A stretch of DNA of 64,000 nucleotides from CAG-273 sp051891195 (GCA_051891195.1 JBJFEZ010000061.1:1-64000), one strand, 5' to 3'. Counted from the stretch's first letter, positions 25,500 to 33,835 are shown. Numbers and translations: made by a program. The notes: a model not told the origin generated them from the sequence alone.

Positions 25500-26402
25500 A
25501 TGAAGAAAAATAATGAAGGAAATTTCAGAACTTTTTGGTTTAGATATGATAGTTATGAAATGCGAGAAATAGAAGAAAAACACTATATTACACCAAAAGA
25601 AAATTCAAAAGTAGTTATGTATGATCCATTTGATTTAGCAGATGACATATTAGTAGATATTTTAATGATAGGAAGATGTGTTGAAAAAAATGACATAGAA
25701 GAATCTAATAAAATGATTATGGAATTTGTGGAGAAATATGGATTATTAGGAGAATTAACATATTTACCATTAAATACTGATATAGTGGCACAAAACAAAG
25801 TTTATTTACCTAGTGGGAATTTAGTTAGTGATAAAGAAACATTACCTACTGCTGAATATATAGAGTTATTTTTAAAATGTAGAAAGAAACAAAAAATCAC
25901 TATGAAGAAAAATGCAAGAGGAGAAATTTTAGAATTGTCAGCAGAAAATGAAATGAACCCTGTTGTAGCCATAGATAGACCAGCTGAATATGCAGTTGTT
26001 TTCTCAAAGGCTTACTCAGAGTGTTTAGTTTGGATAATGCATTATGCAAGAACATTATATCAAACTTTTGAAGCAATAGAAAATTATAGTAAAGTTGAAG
26101 ATGCTTATACAAAGCAATTATATGATAATCGCATAAAGAATTTTAATCCATCAAAAATAGCTTGTAAGATATTAATGGGTAAAAATAAAGAAGACAAACC
26201 TGTTATAGAATGGAATTTTAATTCTTTAAAATTAGCAATAGATACAATGTTTGCTTTAAATGAAACTACTGAAAGAAAAACAGTAAAAATGTGTAAACAT
26301 TGTGGTAAGCCATTTTCTTCTGAAAACTTGAAAGCTGAATATTGTAGCCCACAATGTAGAAATCAAGCAAATGTTTATAAAAGTAGAGCAAAAAATAAAT
26401 AG
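25500..26402 (+). CDS. C-terminal zinc-finger protein of the mobile element (DUF6076/CGNR-like)
   Basis: A 300-residue protein. The C-terminal 40 residues form a four-cysteine zinc finger, MCKHCGKPFSSENLKAEYCS followed by PQCRNQANVYKSR, similar to the CGNR-type or DUF6076 ending. The rest is an alpha-rich region without motifs I recognise. Start at 25500, behind TTAGGAG. It is followed 14 bases later by the HipA-type kinase gene, so it belongs to the same operon and could be a DNA-binding regulator of it. Pieces of this gene also survive in the relic at 33836-34040. Confidence 0.6.
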   Translation: MKKNNEGNFRTFWFRYDSYEMREIEEKHYITPKENSKVVMYDPFDLADDILVDILMIGRCVEKNDIEESNKMIMEFVEKYGLLGELTYLPLNTDIVAQNKVYLPSGNLVSDKETLPTAEYIELFLKCRKKQKITMKKNARGEILELSAENEMNPVVAIDRPAEYAVVFSKAYSECLVWIMHYARTLYQTFEAIENYSKVEDAYTKQLYDNRIKNFNPSKIACKILMGKNKEDKPVIEWNFNSLKLAIDTMFALNETTERKTVKMCKHCGKPFSSENLKAEYCSPQCRNQANVYKSRAKNK

Positions 26403-26416
26403 AGTGGAGGAACTAA

Positions 26417-27374
26417 ATGATTGAATTAAAAAACTTTGATAATTGGGTAGAAGATATTGAATTTGGAAAATTCGGTAGTGGTGCAAGTGAAAAAGTTTGG
26501 CTTATTAATCCAGAAACAAACGAAAAAGGGCTTTTCAAATTTCCAAAAGTAAAGGATAAGGAAAAAGGAATAATAACAGGAGAATATTGGGCTGAAAAAC
26601 TTGCAACAGAAATAGGAAAATTAGTTGATGTAGAATGTGCCAAAGTAGATATTGGTATATATAAACGGAAGAATTGGCTCAATGAGTTATAACTTGGTAG
26701 AATATAGTTCAGAAGATAACTATACAAACCTATTAGAAGGTATAGTTTTTATAGAAAATCAGTATCCATATTATGACAAAGATAAATTAGAGGATACTTA
26801 TTCTAATAGTAAATATTCTATACAAATGATACAAAATAGTTTAAATGGAATATTAGAGATGGATAAATTTTATAAAATTGTTATATTTGATATTTTGATA
26901 GGAAATAGTGATAGACATCATAGTAATTGGGCAATTTTAGCCAAAGGAACAGTATATAAGACTCCAGAAGATATGCTTGATATATTTTTTAATTATAATA
27001 TGTGTCCTTTATATGATAATGGTTCATCATTATGTGCCTACGAAGATAATAATAATCTTGAAATATTTTTTAAAGATAAAATGAAGTTTGAAGCATTAGT
27101 AAATACAAAGTCAAAATCTGCTATTGGATGGGAAAATGAAAGACCTATTAGACACTTTGAATTATTGAAAAAAATAAAAGACAATGCATATGAATTAACA
27201 GTACAATATATAGAAAAGATTAAAACTAATATTAATGAAGAAAATATAGATAAAATTTTAAATGAGTTTGATAATAATATAATAAGTATAGATATGAAGA
27301 AATTATTAAAAATGTATCTTTTAGAACGAAGAAAAAGAATATTAGAGATATATGATTTGAAAGATGAGGTGTAA
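26417..27374 (+). CDS. HipA-type serine/threonine kinase, interrupted by a CGGA +1 frameshift
   Basis: A kinase of the HipA/CtkA group, lacking the HipA N-terminal subdomain. Reading starts at 26417 behind GTGGAGG. The nucleotide loop is FGKFGSGASEKVWLI, the catalytic loop IGNSDRHHSNW and the metal-binding PLYDNGSSL. At codon 84 the in-frame CGG (26666-26668) breaks the frame; skipping the C gives GGA and continues as YKGRIGSMSYNLVEY. The joined protein is 318 residues. Without the shift it would stop seven codons later. This is the one plus-strand example of the CGGA pattern and lies on a mobile element. The next gene encodes a HipA N-domain-like protein, so toxin and partner may form a HipS/HipT-like pair. 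Confidence 0.8.
26666..26669 (+). other. CGGA recoding site 3 (HipA-type kinase)
   Basis: AAA-CGG-AAG in the incoming frame, AAA-(C)GGA-AGA after the shift. It lies on the plus strand, unlike the other four, so the pattern follows the coding strand and not one orientation of the assembly. Confidence 0.82.
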
Positions 27375-27381
27375 AAGAAAA

Positions 27382-27732
27382 ATGGAAAAAGATTTAGTAT
27401 ATTTAGTTTGGACAGATGTTAAAACAGGAAATAAATATAAAGTAGCTGAATTATATAAAATGAATAATGCTTTTTATTTTAAGTATATTCTAGAAAATGT
27501 AAAAGAGGCTCAAAAAAGTGGTTTTAAATTATTAATTGCATTTCCTCAAATTAATGCTTTATATGATAATCCAAAATTATTTGCTACTTTTGCAGCAAGA
27601 TTACCAGAGCCTACAAGACCAGAAATAAAAGAGATTTTAGAAACTTATGGAATGACAGAATATGATGCGTTTGAATTATTAAAAAGAAGTGGTGCAAAAC
27701 TACCTACAGATAATTATGAATTTGTAAAATAA
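27382..27732 (+). CDS. HipA N-terminal-domain-like (HipS-like) protein
   Basis: A 116-residue protein beginning 7 bases after the kinase stop. It resembles the stand-alone HipA N-terminal subdomain: the strand pair VAELYKMNNAFYFKYI, a central LLIAFPQINALYDNPKLFATF, and the distinctive RLPEPTRPEIKEIL with TEYDAFELLKRSGAKLPTD. In tripartite HipBST systems a separate HipS of this type neutralises the kinase HipT. I start it at 27382, where GAGGTG lies upstream; an upstream ATG at 27364 overlaps the kinase end. Family likeness is moderate; the antitoxin role is inference. Confidence 0.6.
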   Translation: MEKDLVYLVWTDVKTGNKYKVAELYKMNNAFYFKYILENVKEAQKSGFKLLIAFPQINALYDNPKLFATFAARLPEPTRPEIKEILETYGMTEYDAFELLKRSGAKLPTDNYEFVK

Positions 27733-27758
27733 TTTAATATTTAATATTATTTATAATG

Positions 27759-27787
27759 TTGATTAGAAAATATCAATATGCTATAAT
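27759..27787 (+). promoter_or_regulatory. promoter of the serpin gene
   Basis: TTGATT (27759-27764), 17-base spacer, TATAAT (27782-27787). The equivalent place in the sibling relic (34139-34167) also has a promoter. Confidence 0.6.
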
Positions 27788-27844
27788 AATTTCAGTATAA
27801 GAGCTATTAACAAAAGAGTAAAATAGATAAAGGAGTGTATGAAA

Positions 27845-29134
27845 ATGCAAGAAAATAAAGAATTAAAAATCAAATTAAAAACAGCAATTATTTTAATTGT
27901 AATATTATTAATAGCAGTAGTAGCAATATTTGCATTAATAATGAATAAGGGAGACGAAATTGGTTCTAAAGGTGGTAGTACAATAGTTGGTAATGAATCA
28001 GAAAAACAACAAGCTATGGATACAGATTTTTCAATGAGTTTTTTAAAATTAGAAAATGATAAACAAAATATGATATATAGCCCACTATCAATAAAATATG
28101 CATTAAAAATGCTAAACGAAGGTGCAAATGGAAATACTAAGACTCAAATAGAAAATGTAATAGGAGAATTAAATTTAACAAAGTATAATAATATTGATAA
28201 AGTATTATCTTTAGCCAATGGTGTATATATTAGAGATACTTATGCTAAATATGTAAAAGAAGATTATAAAAAAATACTAACTGAAAAATATAATGCTGAA
28301 ATAAATTATGATTCTTTTAATAATGCTAATAATATAAACAATTGGATTGAGAATAAAACTTTAGGAATAATAAAAAATATGTTAAAAGATGATTTAGTAA
28401 GAGATCCGCTTACAGAAATGCTTCTTATAAATGCCTTGGCTATTGATATGGAATGGGAAGAATCTTTTGATAGCAGTAAGACTTATGGAGAAGAATTTAA
28501 TTTAGATAACGGAAACAAGATGATAGCAACAATGATGCATAAAGAAACAAAAAGTGATAATATATCATATTATAAAAACAAAGATGTTACAGCTTTAACA
28601 ATGGATTTAAAAGAATATAATGATACACAACTAGAGTTTATTGCGATAATGCCTGAAGAAAATCTGTCAGATTATATAGAAAGTTTTACTATAGATGATT
28701 TTGATACTATTATAAAAAAATCAAAATTAGCTTCTAAAACTAAACATGGCGTAGACATTTCAATACCAAGATTTTCATTTGATTATGATTTAAAACTTAA
28801 GAACGACTTGATAAAATTAGGAATAACAGATGCTTTCAGTGATCGCGTAGCCGATTTTTCTAATATGTCAAATAGAGAACTTTATGTTAGCGATGCATTA
28901 CATAAAGCAAATATAGATTTCACTGAAAAAGGTGTTAAAGCTGCAGCAGTTACTGTAATTGTTATGGCAGACAAATCAATGGTAGCAACTCCTACTAAAC
29001 CTGAAGAAATAAAAATAGATAAACCTTTCTTGTATATGATTAGAGATAAAAATACAGGAGAACTATGGTTTGTAGGAACTGTTTATGAACCAAATTCTTG
29101 GGAAGATGATAAGGCAGATTATCAATATAGATAA
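27845..29134 (+). CDS. membrane-anchored serpin (serine protease inhibitor)
   Basis: A 429-residue serpin with an N-terminal signal anchor (TAIILIVILLIAVVAIFALI), so it would be displayed outside the cell. Serpin marks are present from DFSMSFLKLENDKQNMIYSP to the last strand FLYMIRDKNTGELWFVGTV. The hinge preceding the reactive loop is FTEKGVKAAAVTVIV and the loop continues ADKSMVATPTKPEE; the scissile bond cannot be fixed by eye. ATG at 27845 has GGAG nine bases upstream; 27839 is too close. It is the main cargo of the element. Inhibition of host or competitor proteases in the gut is a reasonable inference. Confidence 0.93.
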   Translation: MQENKELKIKLKTAIILIVILLIAVVAIFALIMNKGDEIGSKGGSTIVGNESEKQQAMDTDFSMSFLKLENDKQNMIYSPLSIKYALKMLNEGANGNTKTQIENVIGELNLTKYNNIDKVLSLANGVYIRDTYAKYVKEDYKKILTEKYNAEINYDSFNNANNINNWIENKTLGIIKNMLKDDLVRDPLTEMLLINALAIDMEWEESFDSSKTYGEEFNLDNGNKMIATMMHKETKSDNISYYKNKDVTALTMDLKEYNDTQLEFIAIMPEENLSDYIESFTIDDFDTIIKKSKLASKTKHGVDISIPRFSFDYDLKLKNDLIKLGITDAFSDRVADFSNMSNRELYVSDALHKANIDFTEKGVKAAAVTVIVMADKSMVATPTKPEEIKIDKPFLYMIRDKNTGELWFVGTVYEPNSWEDDKADYQYR

Positions 29135-29170
29135 ATTATAAAGTATAAAGGAGCTGTGTTGCTCCTTTTT

Positions 29171-30460
29171 TTATCTATCTCTATATTTATTTTTAGATTT
29201 AGCTTTTTCTTGCTGTTCAGCTTTTTGTCTTTCTTCTTTTAACTTTTGATGAAGCTCATATATTTTAATTTTATCTATTCTACTTTGAATATTATCACAA
29301 TGTCTTATTTCTTCAGCAAGTGGTGTAATCTTTTTAGAAATTTCTACAATTTGATTTTCAATATTTTTCTTTTCATCTTCAGTTTTAGCTCTTTTATGCT
29401 TTTTCCATAAGTTTTCTCTTTCACTTTTTAGAGGATTAATTTTATCATAAGCAGATTTTTTAAAATCAAACAATCCTTGCTCCGTATTAATCTTATATTT
29501 AGCTAAAAATTTTGCTTGATTTGAATATTCATCCATTTGTTTTATTTCTTTTAACAATTCTGGAGTTATTCTTGTTATATTCGATTTTGAGACTTTTTCT
29601 ACATTTATACCTAATAATTTCTCATAATGAAATATCAAACCAAGAATAGAGCTTTTATTTTGAAGGTAACTTTCTTTTATATTGTTATATTTTTGAAAAG
29701 TTCTGTCAAGTAATGATTTAGGATTAGGAGTGTATGGAAAACGTGGCTGAGTTTCTAATATTCTTTTATAAATATTTTCTTTTGAATATTTATTTCCAAA
29801 TTGTCTTTCAATTCTAGTGTTTCTTTTATAAGGCTCTCGCCTAATTGATAAAGTATCATTTTTATCAGTAACAATATAATCTAAATCTTGAAGAATTTTT
29901 ATAAACTCATTATAATCTTTTGCATTTTCTATTGCATAATCAATAGAATCTTTCATTAACTCTTTATATAAACTACTTGAAGCATATTTATTATATTTTT
30001 CTTCTTGTTTTAAAACACTTAATCCATAATCTTCACAAAGTCTATCAGATGTTTTTCGCATAGTAGCATAATCCTTTTTAGTATTGCAAAATCTTTTTCC
30101 ATCTAGGAAAGAAACAGAGTTTAAAACAAAATGATTATGAATATTATCAGTATTTAAATGAGTTGAAACAACTACTTGATATTTATCTCCCCATAGCTCT
30201 TCAGCAAGTTTTATTCCAATTTCATGTGCTTGTTCTGGAGTAACCTCTTTTTCAGCAAAAGATTGAATTGCATGAAAACATTCAATACCACCTGTTTTAA
30301 AAAATTGTTTTTTTACATTCTTCATTTCATAAAAAGCAGTATCGGGCATACAATTTATACCTGATACATATAGCTTGTGTTCGGTTTTTTCTCCATTAAT
30401 TGCATATTCGATAAGACTGTCTAATCTGCTCTTGAATTTCCATATTTTTGTTGTAGCCAT
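29171..30460 (-). CDS. MOB relaxase of the mobile element
   Basis: A 429-residue HUH relaxase that nicks oriT for transfer. The three-histidine metal motif is HLNTDNIHNHFVLNSV and the N terminus (TTKIWKFKSRLDSLIEYAING) is that of MOBP-type relaxases of Firmicutes. The C-terminal 150 residues are a charged helical coiled coil (KSERENLWKKHKRAKTEDEK). It overlaps the end of the mobC gene by 65 bases and starts behind AAAGGAG. A fragment of its C terminus is fused to another gene in the relic at 35059-35295. Confidence 0.88.
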   Translation of the reverse strand: MATTKIWKFKSRLDSLIEYAINGEKTEHKLYVSGINCMPDTAFYEMKNVKKQFFKTGGIECFHAIQSFAEKEVTPEQAHEIGIKLAEELWGDKYQVVVSTHLNTDNIHNHFVLNSVSFLDGKRFCNTKKDYATMRKTSDRLCEDYGLSVLKQEEKYNKYASSSLYKELMKDSIDYAIENAKDYNEFIKILQDLDYIVTDKNDTLSIRREPYKRNTRIERQFGNKYSKENIYKRILETQPRFPYTPNPKSLLDRTFQKYNNIKESYLQNKSSILGLIFHYEKLLGINVEKVSKSNITRITPELLKEIKQMDEYSNQAKFLAKYKINTEQGLFDFKKSAYDKINPLKSERENLWKKHKRAKTEDEKKNIENQIVEISKKITPLAEEIRHCDNIQSRIDKIKIYELHQKLKEERQKAEQQEKAKSKNKYRDR

Positions 30461-30797
30461 TTGAAGCTCCTTTCTTTTGAGGAGTAAGATAAACTTCTTG
30501 CATACTTAAAACAAAATCTTGTATTTGATTTAATAATGGTGTAAATTTATCTTCTCTCATATAACCTTGATATCTGTTATGAGTTCTTGCCATCTGATTT
30601 AAATTGTTTGCCATATTTCTTAATAAAGAAAGTATTTCATAAAATCTTTCATCAGGTTGTTCTCTTAATTGATAATCTGAAATGATTTTTCTGAAAAATT
30701 CTGATTTGTTCAATCCAGATTTTTTTACTTTTTCATCAAAGATTTTTTTCTCTTCTTCATTTAAGAAAACATTAATTTTTATATTACGATTTCTCAT
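30396..30797 (-). CDS. mobC: MobC-like relaxosome accessory protein
   Basis: A 133-residue protein with a ribbon-helix-helix type N terminus (NRNIKINVFLNEEEKKIFDE, KVKKSGLNKSEFFRKIISDY) and the MobC segment MANNLNQMARTHNRY. It overlaps the relaxase start and lies just downstream of a candidate oriT hairpin. The likely role is to bind oriT and help the relaxase nick. Confidence 0.85.
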   Translation of the reverse strand: MRNRNIKINVFLNEEEKKIFDEKVKKSGLNKSEFFRKIISDYQLREQPDERFYEILSLLRNMANNLNQMARTHNRYQGYMREDKFTPLLNQIQDFVLSMQEVYLTPQKKGASNGYNKNMEIQEQIRQSYRICN

Positions 30798-30858
30798 AAA
30801 ATTTCACCTCACTTTCTAAAAAATTCTTTATAATTTCTTTTTGGTTTAAAATAGGGTT

Positions 30859-30872
30859 TGGGACTTGTCCCA
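30859..30872. other. candidate oriT hairpin upstream of mobC
   Basis: TGGGAC-TT-GTCCCA is a perfect 6-base inverted repeat in the non-coding 230 bases upstream of mobC, the common place of oriT in mobilizable elements. The nick site cannot be assigned. Confidence 0.4.
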
Positions 30873-31026
30873 TTCTTGATAGTATTTGTGGCGTGAGTAC
30901 AAATACGTTGCTTGCATATTCAAGAAATCTAAAGAGTACTCACATTCAAAATCTCTTAATATTACTTACTGAAAGAAAAAATAAGGCACAAAATTTTAAA
31001 AATTGTGCCTTAAAGTTATTAAATTT

Positions 31027-31353
31027 CTATCTTAAAATTCCAATTTTTTTGAAGAAAAAGTAAGCCTCTTTACCACCTAAAAAGAATATTTCTTTTTCCT
31101 CAATTGATTGCATATCATAATAAATTTCTACTAATTTTGAGAGAGCTGTACACTCTTTATTTGATAAATTTCTGTTTTCAGTTTGACCTTCTAAAATCCA
31201 AACTAGATTTTCATTTTCATCTAAAATTTTATGATATTTTTCTTGTAATTTTATATATTTTTGATTTTTCTTTCTTAAAATTCTTTTAACATCATCTAAA
31301 TATTCTTCAAACATATCTTCATATTCTTTATAAAATGATTTTATTTCTAACAT
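31027..31353 (-). CDS. hypothetical helical protein of the mobile element
   Basis: A 108-residue, strongly charged and helical protein (KSFYKEYEDMFEEYLDDVKR, KLQEKYHKILDENENLVWIL) with no motif I recognise. Start at 31353 behind AGGAGG. It follows the gene at 31365-31718 with an 11-base gap, so the two form an operon. Its first 11 residues are repeated in the chimeric ORF at 35059-35295, showing that the gene was also in the sibling element. Confidence 0.6.
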   Translation of the reverse strand: MLEIKSFYKEYEDMFEEYLDDVKRILRKKNQKYIKLQEKYHKILDENENLVWILEGQTENRNLSNKECTALSKLVEIYYDMQSIEEKEIFFLGGKEAYFFFKKIGILR

Positions 31354-31364
31354 AACTATTCCTC

Positions 31365-31718
31365 CTAAACATATATCAATTCTTTTAATATAATTTCTTC
31401 TGCAGAGTGTTTTATATTATTCATTAATCCAACCCATTTTAGTTGGTCTTTTGCTTTTAATTCTTCAGTAATATTTTCTTTTGCTGCATATTGTTTCATT
31501 AATAAGTCAAATCTTTCATTAGCAATTTTATCAATTTCCGTTAAATGTTTTTGTAATTTATTATCCATTAGCAAAATGGTATATTCAGCTTTCTTATGTT
31601 CTTTAAGATATTTAAGTCTTAATTTTCCGTATTTTCCTATTTCAAAATTTTTCATATTACTTGGTGCTACTAAATTTGGTAAATAGTAATCGCCAACTTT
31701 TGTATATTCAATTTTCAT
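31365..31718 (-). CDS. hypothetical protein of the mobile element
   Basis: A 117-residue protein with a short N-terminal beta-like start (KIEYTKVGDYYLPNLVAPSN), then helices (TEIDKIANERFDLLMKQYAA). The TnpV-like pattern DYYLPNL and the EITEELKAKDQLKWVGLMNN segment resemble TnpV transposon-encoded proteins that accompany Tn4451-type and Tn916-type elements. The ATG at 31718 follows AAAGGAA with modest spacing. A decayed copy of its C-terminal coding region lies at 35301-35446. Function unknown. Confidence 0.6.
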   Translation of the reverse strand: MKIEYTKVGDYYLPNLVAPSNMKNFEIGKYGKLRLKYLKEHKKAEYTILLMDNKLQKHLTEIDKIANERFDLLMKQYAAKENITEELKAKDQLKWVGLMNNIKHSAEEIILKELIYV

Positions 31719-32118
31719 ATTAAATCAATTCCTTTCATTTTTATTTATAGAAACTTGAGGGAGAGAGCGAAGATAATTAGGCGTAATAATCCCAATGTTT
31801 AAAAAAGGATTATTACACCTAGAGAATAAGAAACCGTCAGTCGGTCGCTTCGTTTCATAGGTAGTCTAGTAAGTAGAAGAACTACTACAATTGCTGATAA
31901 TTTATCAATGTGCATACTTGTCCACACTTTTTACAATTGCAAATCCACATCCAAGCTTTGCCTCCCAAGAACTCTTTTATTATTGTGAGTCTATGGTTGT
32001 AAAATCTCACTCACGCACTTTGTATAAATAGACCGTTTATACTAATACGGGCTAATTTTATAGCATCGGCTTGCCAAACCTAGTACTTTTATAGAGGTAC
32101 TGCATTTCTCTGCATAAT
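31719..32118. other. 400-base non-coding stretch of the mobile element
   Basis: No gene is visible. It contains an inverted repeat GTAATAATCC (31783-31792) / GGATTATTAC (31807-31816) and is richer in G and C than the flanking genes. It could hold a regulatory RNA or part of the transfer or replication origin; I cannot tell. Confidence 0.35.
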
Positions 32119-32162
32119 AAAAAGACTCCATTAGTAATTTAGACAATTACTAATAGAATCTT
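32119..32162 (-). terminator. terminator of the DUF6602-like gene
   Basis: Imperfect 18-base arms centred on ATTAGTAATT / AATTACTAAT (32129-32154), followed on the minus strand by a T run, 15 bases beyond the stop codon at 32177. Confidence 0.65.
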
Positions 32163-32176
32163 CAAATATAATTAGT

Positions 32177-33316
32177 TTAATTTAAATTTTTAATTTCGGT
32201 ATATCGATTGTAAAGTTTATTTATTAAAGTATCTAATTCTTCTGTCATTTCAATTTCTTTGTAGTAGTATTGTTTAATAAGTTTTAATTCATGACTACTT
32301 ACTTGTATATCAAGAAAAGTCAATCCTTGACAATAGCTTTCATTTGGATTACCAGTAAAATTTGGATCAATACTTCTTTCATATAAAACTGTTACTATAT
32401 ATTCTAATAATTCATTTTTGGTGAAGGCTCCTTGTTTGAATTTTTCTAATAATGGTGATGTCTTGAAAAAGATTTCTTTCATTAATTTTAAGTTTGTATG
32501 AATACCATTTCCTAAATCTAAATATGCATCATCAGGGATTATTCTATCATTTGAGACTGTTCCAGAATAATCAGCCTTCTTTATTTTTTCAGCATATCCC
32601 ATTAAATTAACAGGAGGCATAACAATATTATTAATTGCTGTCATCATTAATAAATAAAATAAATATAAATTATTTTCTAATTTATCTTCATGTGTAACCA
32701 ATATGGTATTATCAGTAGGAACAATTTCAATTTCTTTAAAACCATGTCTATTTATACCAAAAATTAATCCTTTATCCAAAATGCATACAATGCTTAACCT
32801 ATTTTTTATATCTATACTATTATTAAACTCATCAATTTTTTTAACAATGTTATTTAAACTGGTGTCACTAGAATATGCAAATATCATGCATATTGGTGGA
32901 ATAATAGAAGAAATTATTAAAGGAGATGAGAAAGGTTTTGTTTTTTCTAACTTTTTTACACTTTCTATATTTTTAATACTTTTCTCTAGTTCATCAACTG
33001 TTAGTGTTGATTTTACTTCAATAGTAGCATAGACACTCTCAATAGGAATTACTTGTACACTTTCAGTTTCCATTAATTTAGGGCTATTAAAGTTATCATA
33101 AATTATAAAATCTTGTTGCCTACTTTGAGTTTCATTAGCATCAACAATAACTCCATTTCCTATAGCATATTTAGTTGGAAAAAGTTTAGATAAATATTCT
33201 TTTAATTTATCCTCTCTAATTGTTCCTTTTAATCCATTATGCTCAATTTTACTACTTAATTTTTGATAATCACTTTGTAAATTCTTTGCCATTTCTTGTA
33301 AATTATAAATAAACAT
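32177..33316 (-). CDS. DUF6602-like protein of the mobile element
   Basis: A 379-residue cytosolic protein. The N-terminal region NGLKGTIREDKLKEYLSKLF, PTKYAIGNGVIVDANE and QQDFIIYD is typical of DUF6602 proteins, which look like restriction-endonuclease-fold domains: IYDN... followed later by VYATIEVKSTL (a possible D-x(n)-E-x-K site). The rest is mostly helical. Start behind GGAGG. It is the last gene before the right attachment site, a place often used for defence cargo. A defence role is inference. Confidence 0.6.
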   Translation of the reverse strand: MFIYNLQEMAKNLQSDYQKLSSKIEHNGLKGTIREDKLKEYLSKLFPTKYAIGNGVIVDANETQSRQQDFIIYDNFNSPKLMETESVQVIPIESVYATIEVKSTLTVDELEKSIKNIESVKKLEKTKPFSSPLIISSIIPPICMIFAYSSDTSLNNIVKKIDEFNNSIDIKNRLSIVCILDKGLIFGINRHGFKEIEIVPTDNTILVTHEDKLENNLYLFYLLMMTAINNIVMPPVNLMGYAEKIKKADYSGTVSNDRIIPDDAYLDLGNGIHTNLKLMKEIFFKTSPLLEKFKQGAFTKNELLEYIVTVLYERSIDPNFTGNPNESYCQGLTFLDIQVSSHELKLIKQYYYKEIEMTEELDTLINKLYNRYTEIKNLN

Positions 33317-33398
33317 ATTTATTCCTCCATACTATGAAATTTTCCTAATTATATCATATTTTCGTAAAAAATAAAATCAATAATAAATAGTCTATTAC

Positions 33399-33427
33399 AT
33401 CTAACATATCTAACAAAACATCTAACA
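33399..33427. repeat. integrase arm-site repeats, right end
   Basis: Three direct copies of ATCTAACA at 33399-33406, 33408-33415 and 33420-33427, the same octamer as at 23003-23021. Confidence 0.55.
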
Positions 33428-33635
33428 TTTTTTCAAAAAACTTGCAAAAAGTATAAAAACTATGTTATAGTTTAATAAGTAAGAAAAACGACGATGAGTG
33501 CTAGAAAATCCATAGTTTTGAGCTTTCTAAAAAGTAATATTTAATACTAAAAATAAATAAGTATAAAATAGCTTAAAAGACTCAAAATCCTGCGAAGTAA
33601 CATTCGTGTGGGTTCGACCCCCACCACCTGCACCA
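33419..33635. repeat. right-end repeat, copy 1
   Basis: About 217 bases that recur with only scattered differences at 35447-35662. Both copies run from the last arm site through an outward promoter-like TTGCAA...TATA(G/A)T to the 3-prime half of a tRNA-Leu. They are the right ends of two related elements. Confidence 0.85.
33579..33635 (+). pseudogene. 3-prime half of tRNA-Leu(CAA) (attR)
   Basis: Contains the attachment core GACTCAAAATC, the 3-prime anticodon stem, long variable arm, T arm GTGGG/CCCAC, acceptor strand CACCTGC and CCA. It completes the 5-prime half at 22877-22917. Confidence 0.85.
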
Positions 33636-33642
33636 TTAAAGT

Positions 33643-33673
33643 AAGAGAGCACACTCAATGAGTGTGCTCTCTT
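33643..33673. terminator. hairpin next to attR
   Basis: Perfect 12-base arms AGAGAGCACACT (33644-33655) and AGTGTGCTCTCT (33661-33672). Directly follows the tRNA 3-prime end on the plus strand and the small ORF on the minus strand. Confidence 0.7.
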
Positions 33674-33676
33674 GTA

Positions 33677-33757
33677 TTAAAGACCTAAGTCTTCTGCCTG
33701 TGCTTTTGTGACAATGTGTATTCCCTGTTTAATAAGGATATCTTTGAGTATTTCCAT
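33677..33757 (-). CDS. possible 26-residue peptide or small RNA
   Basis: A consensus promoter on the minus strand (TTGACA 33819-33814, 17-base spacer, TATTAT 33796-33791) makes a transcript of about 130 bases that ends at the hairpin 33643-33673. It contains a 26-codon ORF (MEILKDILIKQGIHIVTKAQ and six more) with codons unlike the neighbours but no clear ribosome site. It may be a small RNA rather than a protein gene. Confidence 0.35.
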   Translation of the reverse strand: MEILKDILIKQGIHIVTKAQAEDLGL

Positions 33758-33790
33758 ATGAAATTCTTAATACATTTAAAGAACATAGCT

Positions 33791-33819
33791 ATAATATCAT
33801 ATTTATGTAAATCTGTCAA
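33791..33819 (-). promoter_or_regulatory. promoter of the small transcript at 33677-33790
   Basis: TTGACA and TATTAT on the minus strand with 17 bases between them. Confidence 0.6.
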
Positions 33820-33835
33820 AAATTTTTAAGCGATT

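Larger units (their letters stand above)
22907..33589. mobile_element. integrative mobilizable element in tRNA-Leu
   Basis: A 10.7-kb element bounded by the 11-base core GACTCAAAATC at 22907-22917 and 33579-33589, which splits a tRNA-Leu(CAA) gene. It carries a Tn916-type integrase, an excisionase, short arm-site repeats near both ends, a relaxase and MobC, and an oriT-like hairpin, but no coupling protein or secretion genes, so it should need a helper conjugative element. Cargo includes a serpin and a HipA-type kinase pair. It carries its own complete tRNA-Leu(CAA) just inside the left end. Confidence 0.85.
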
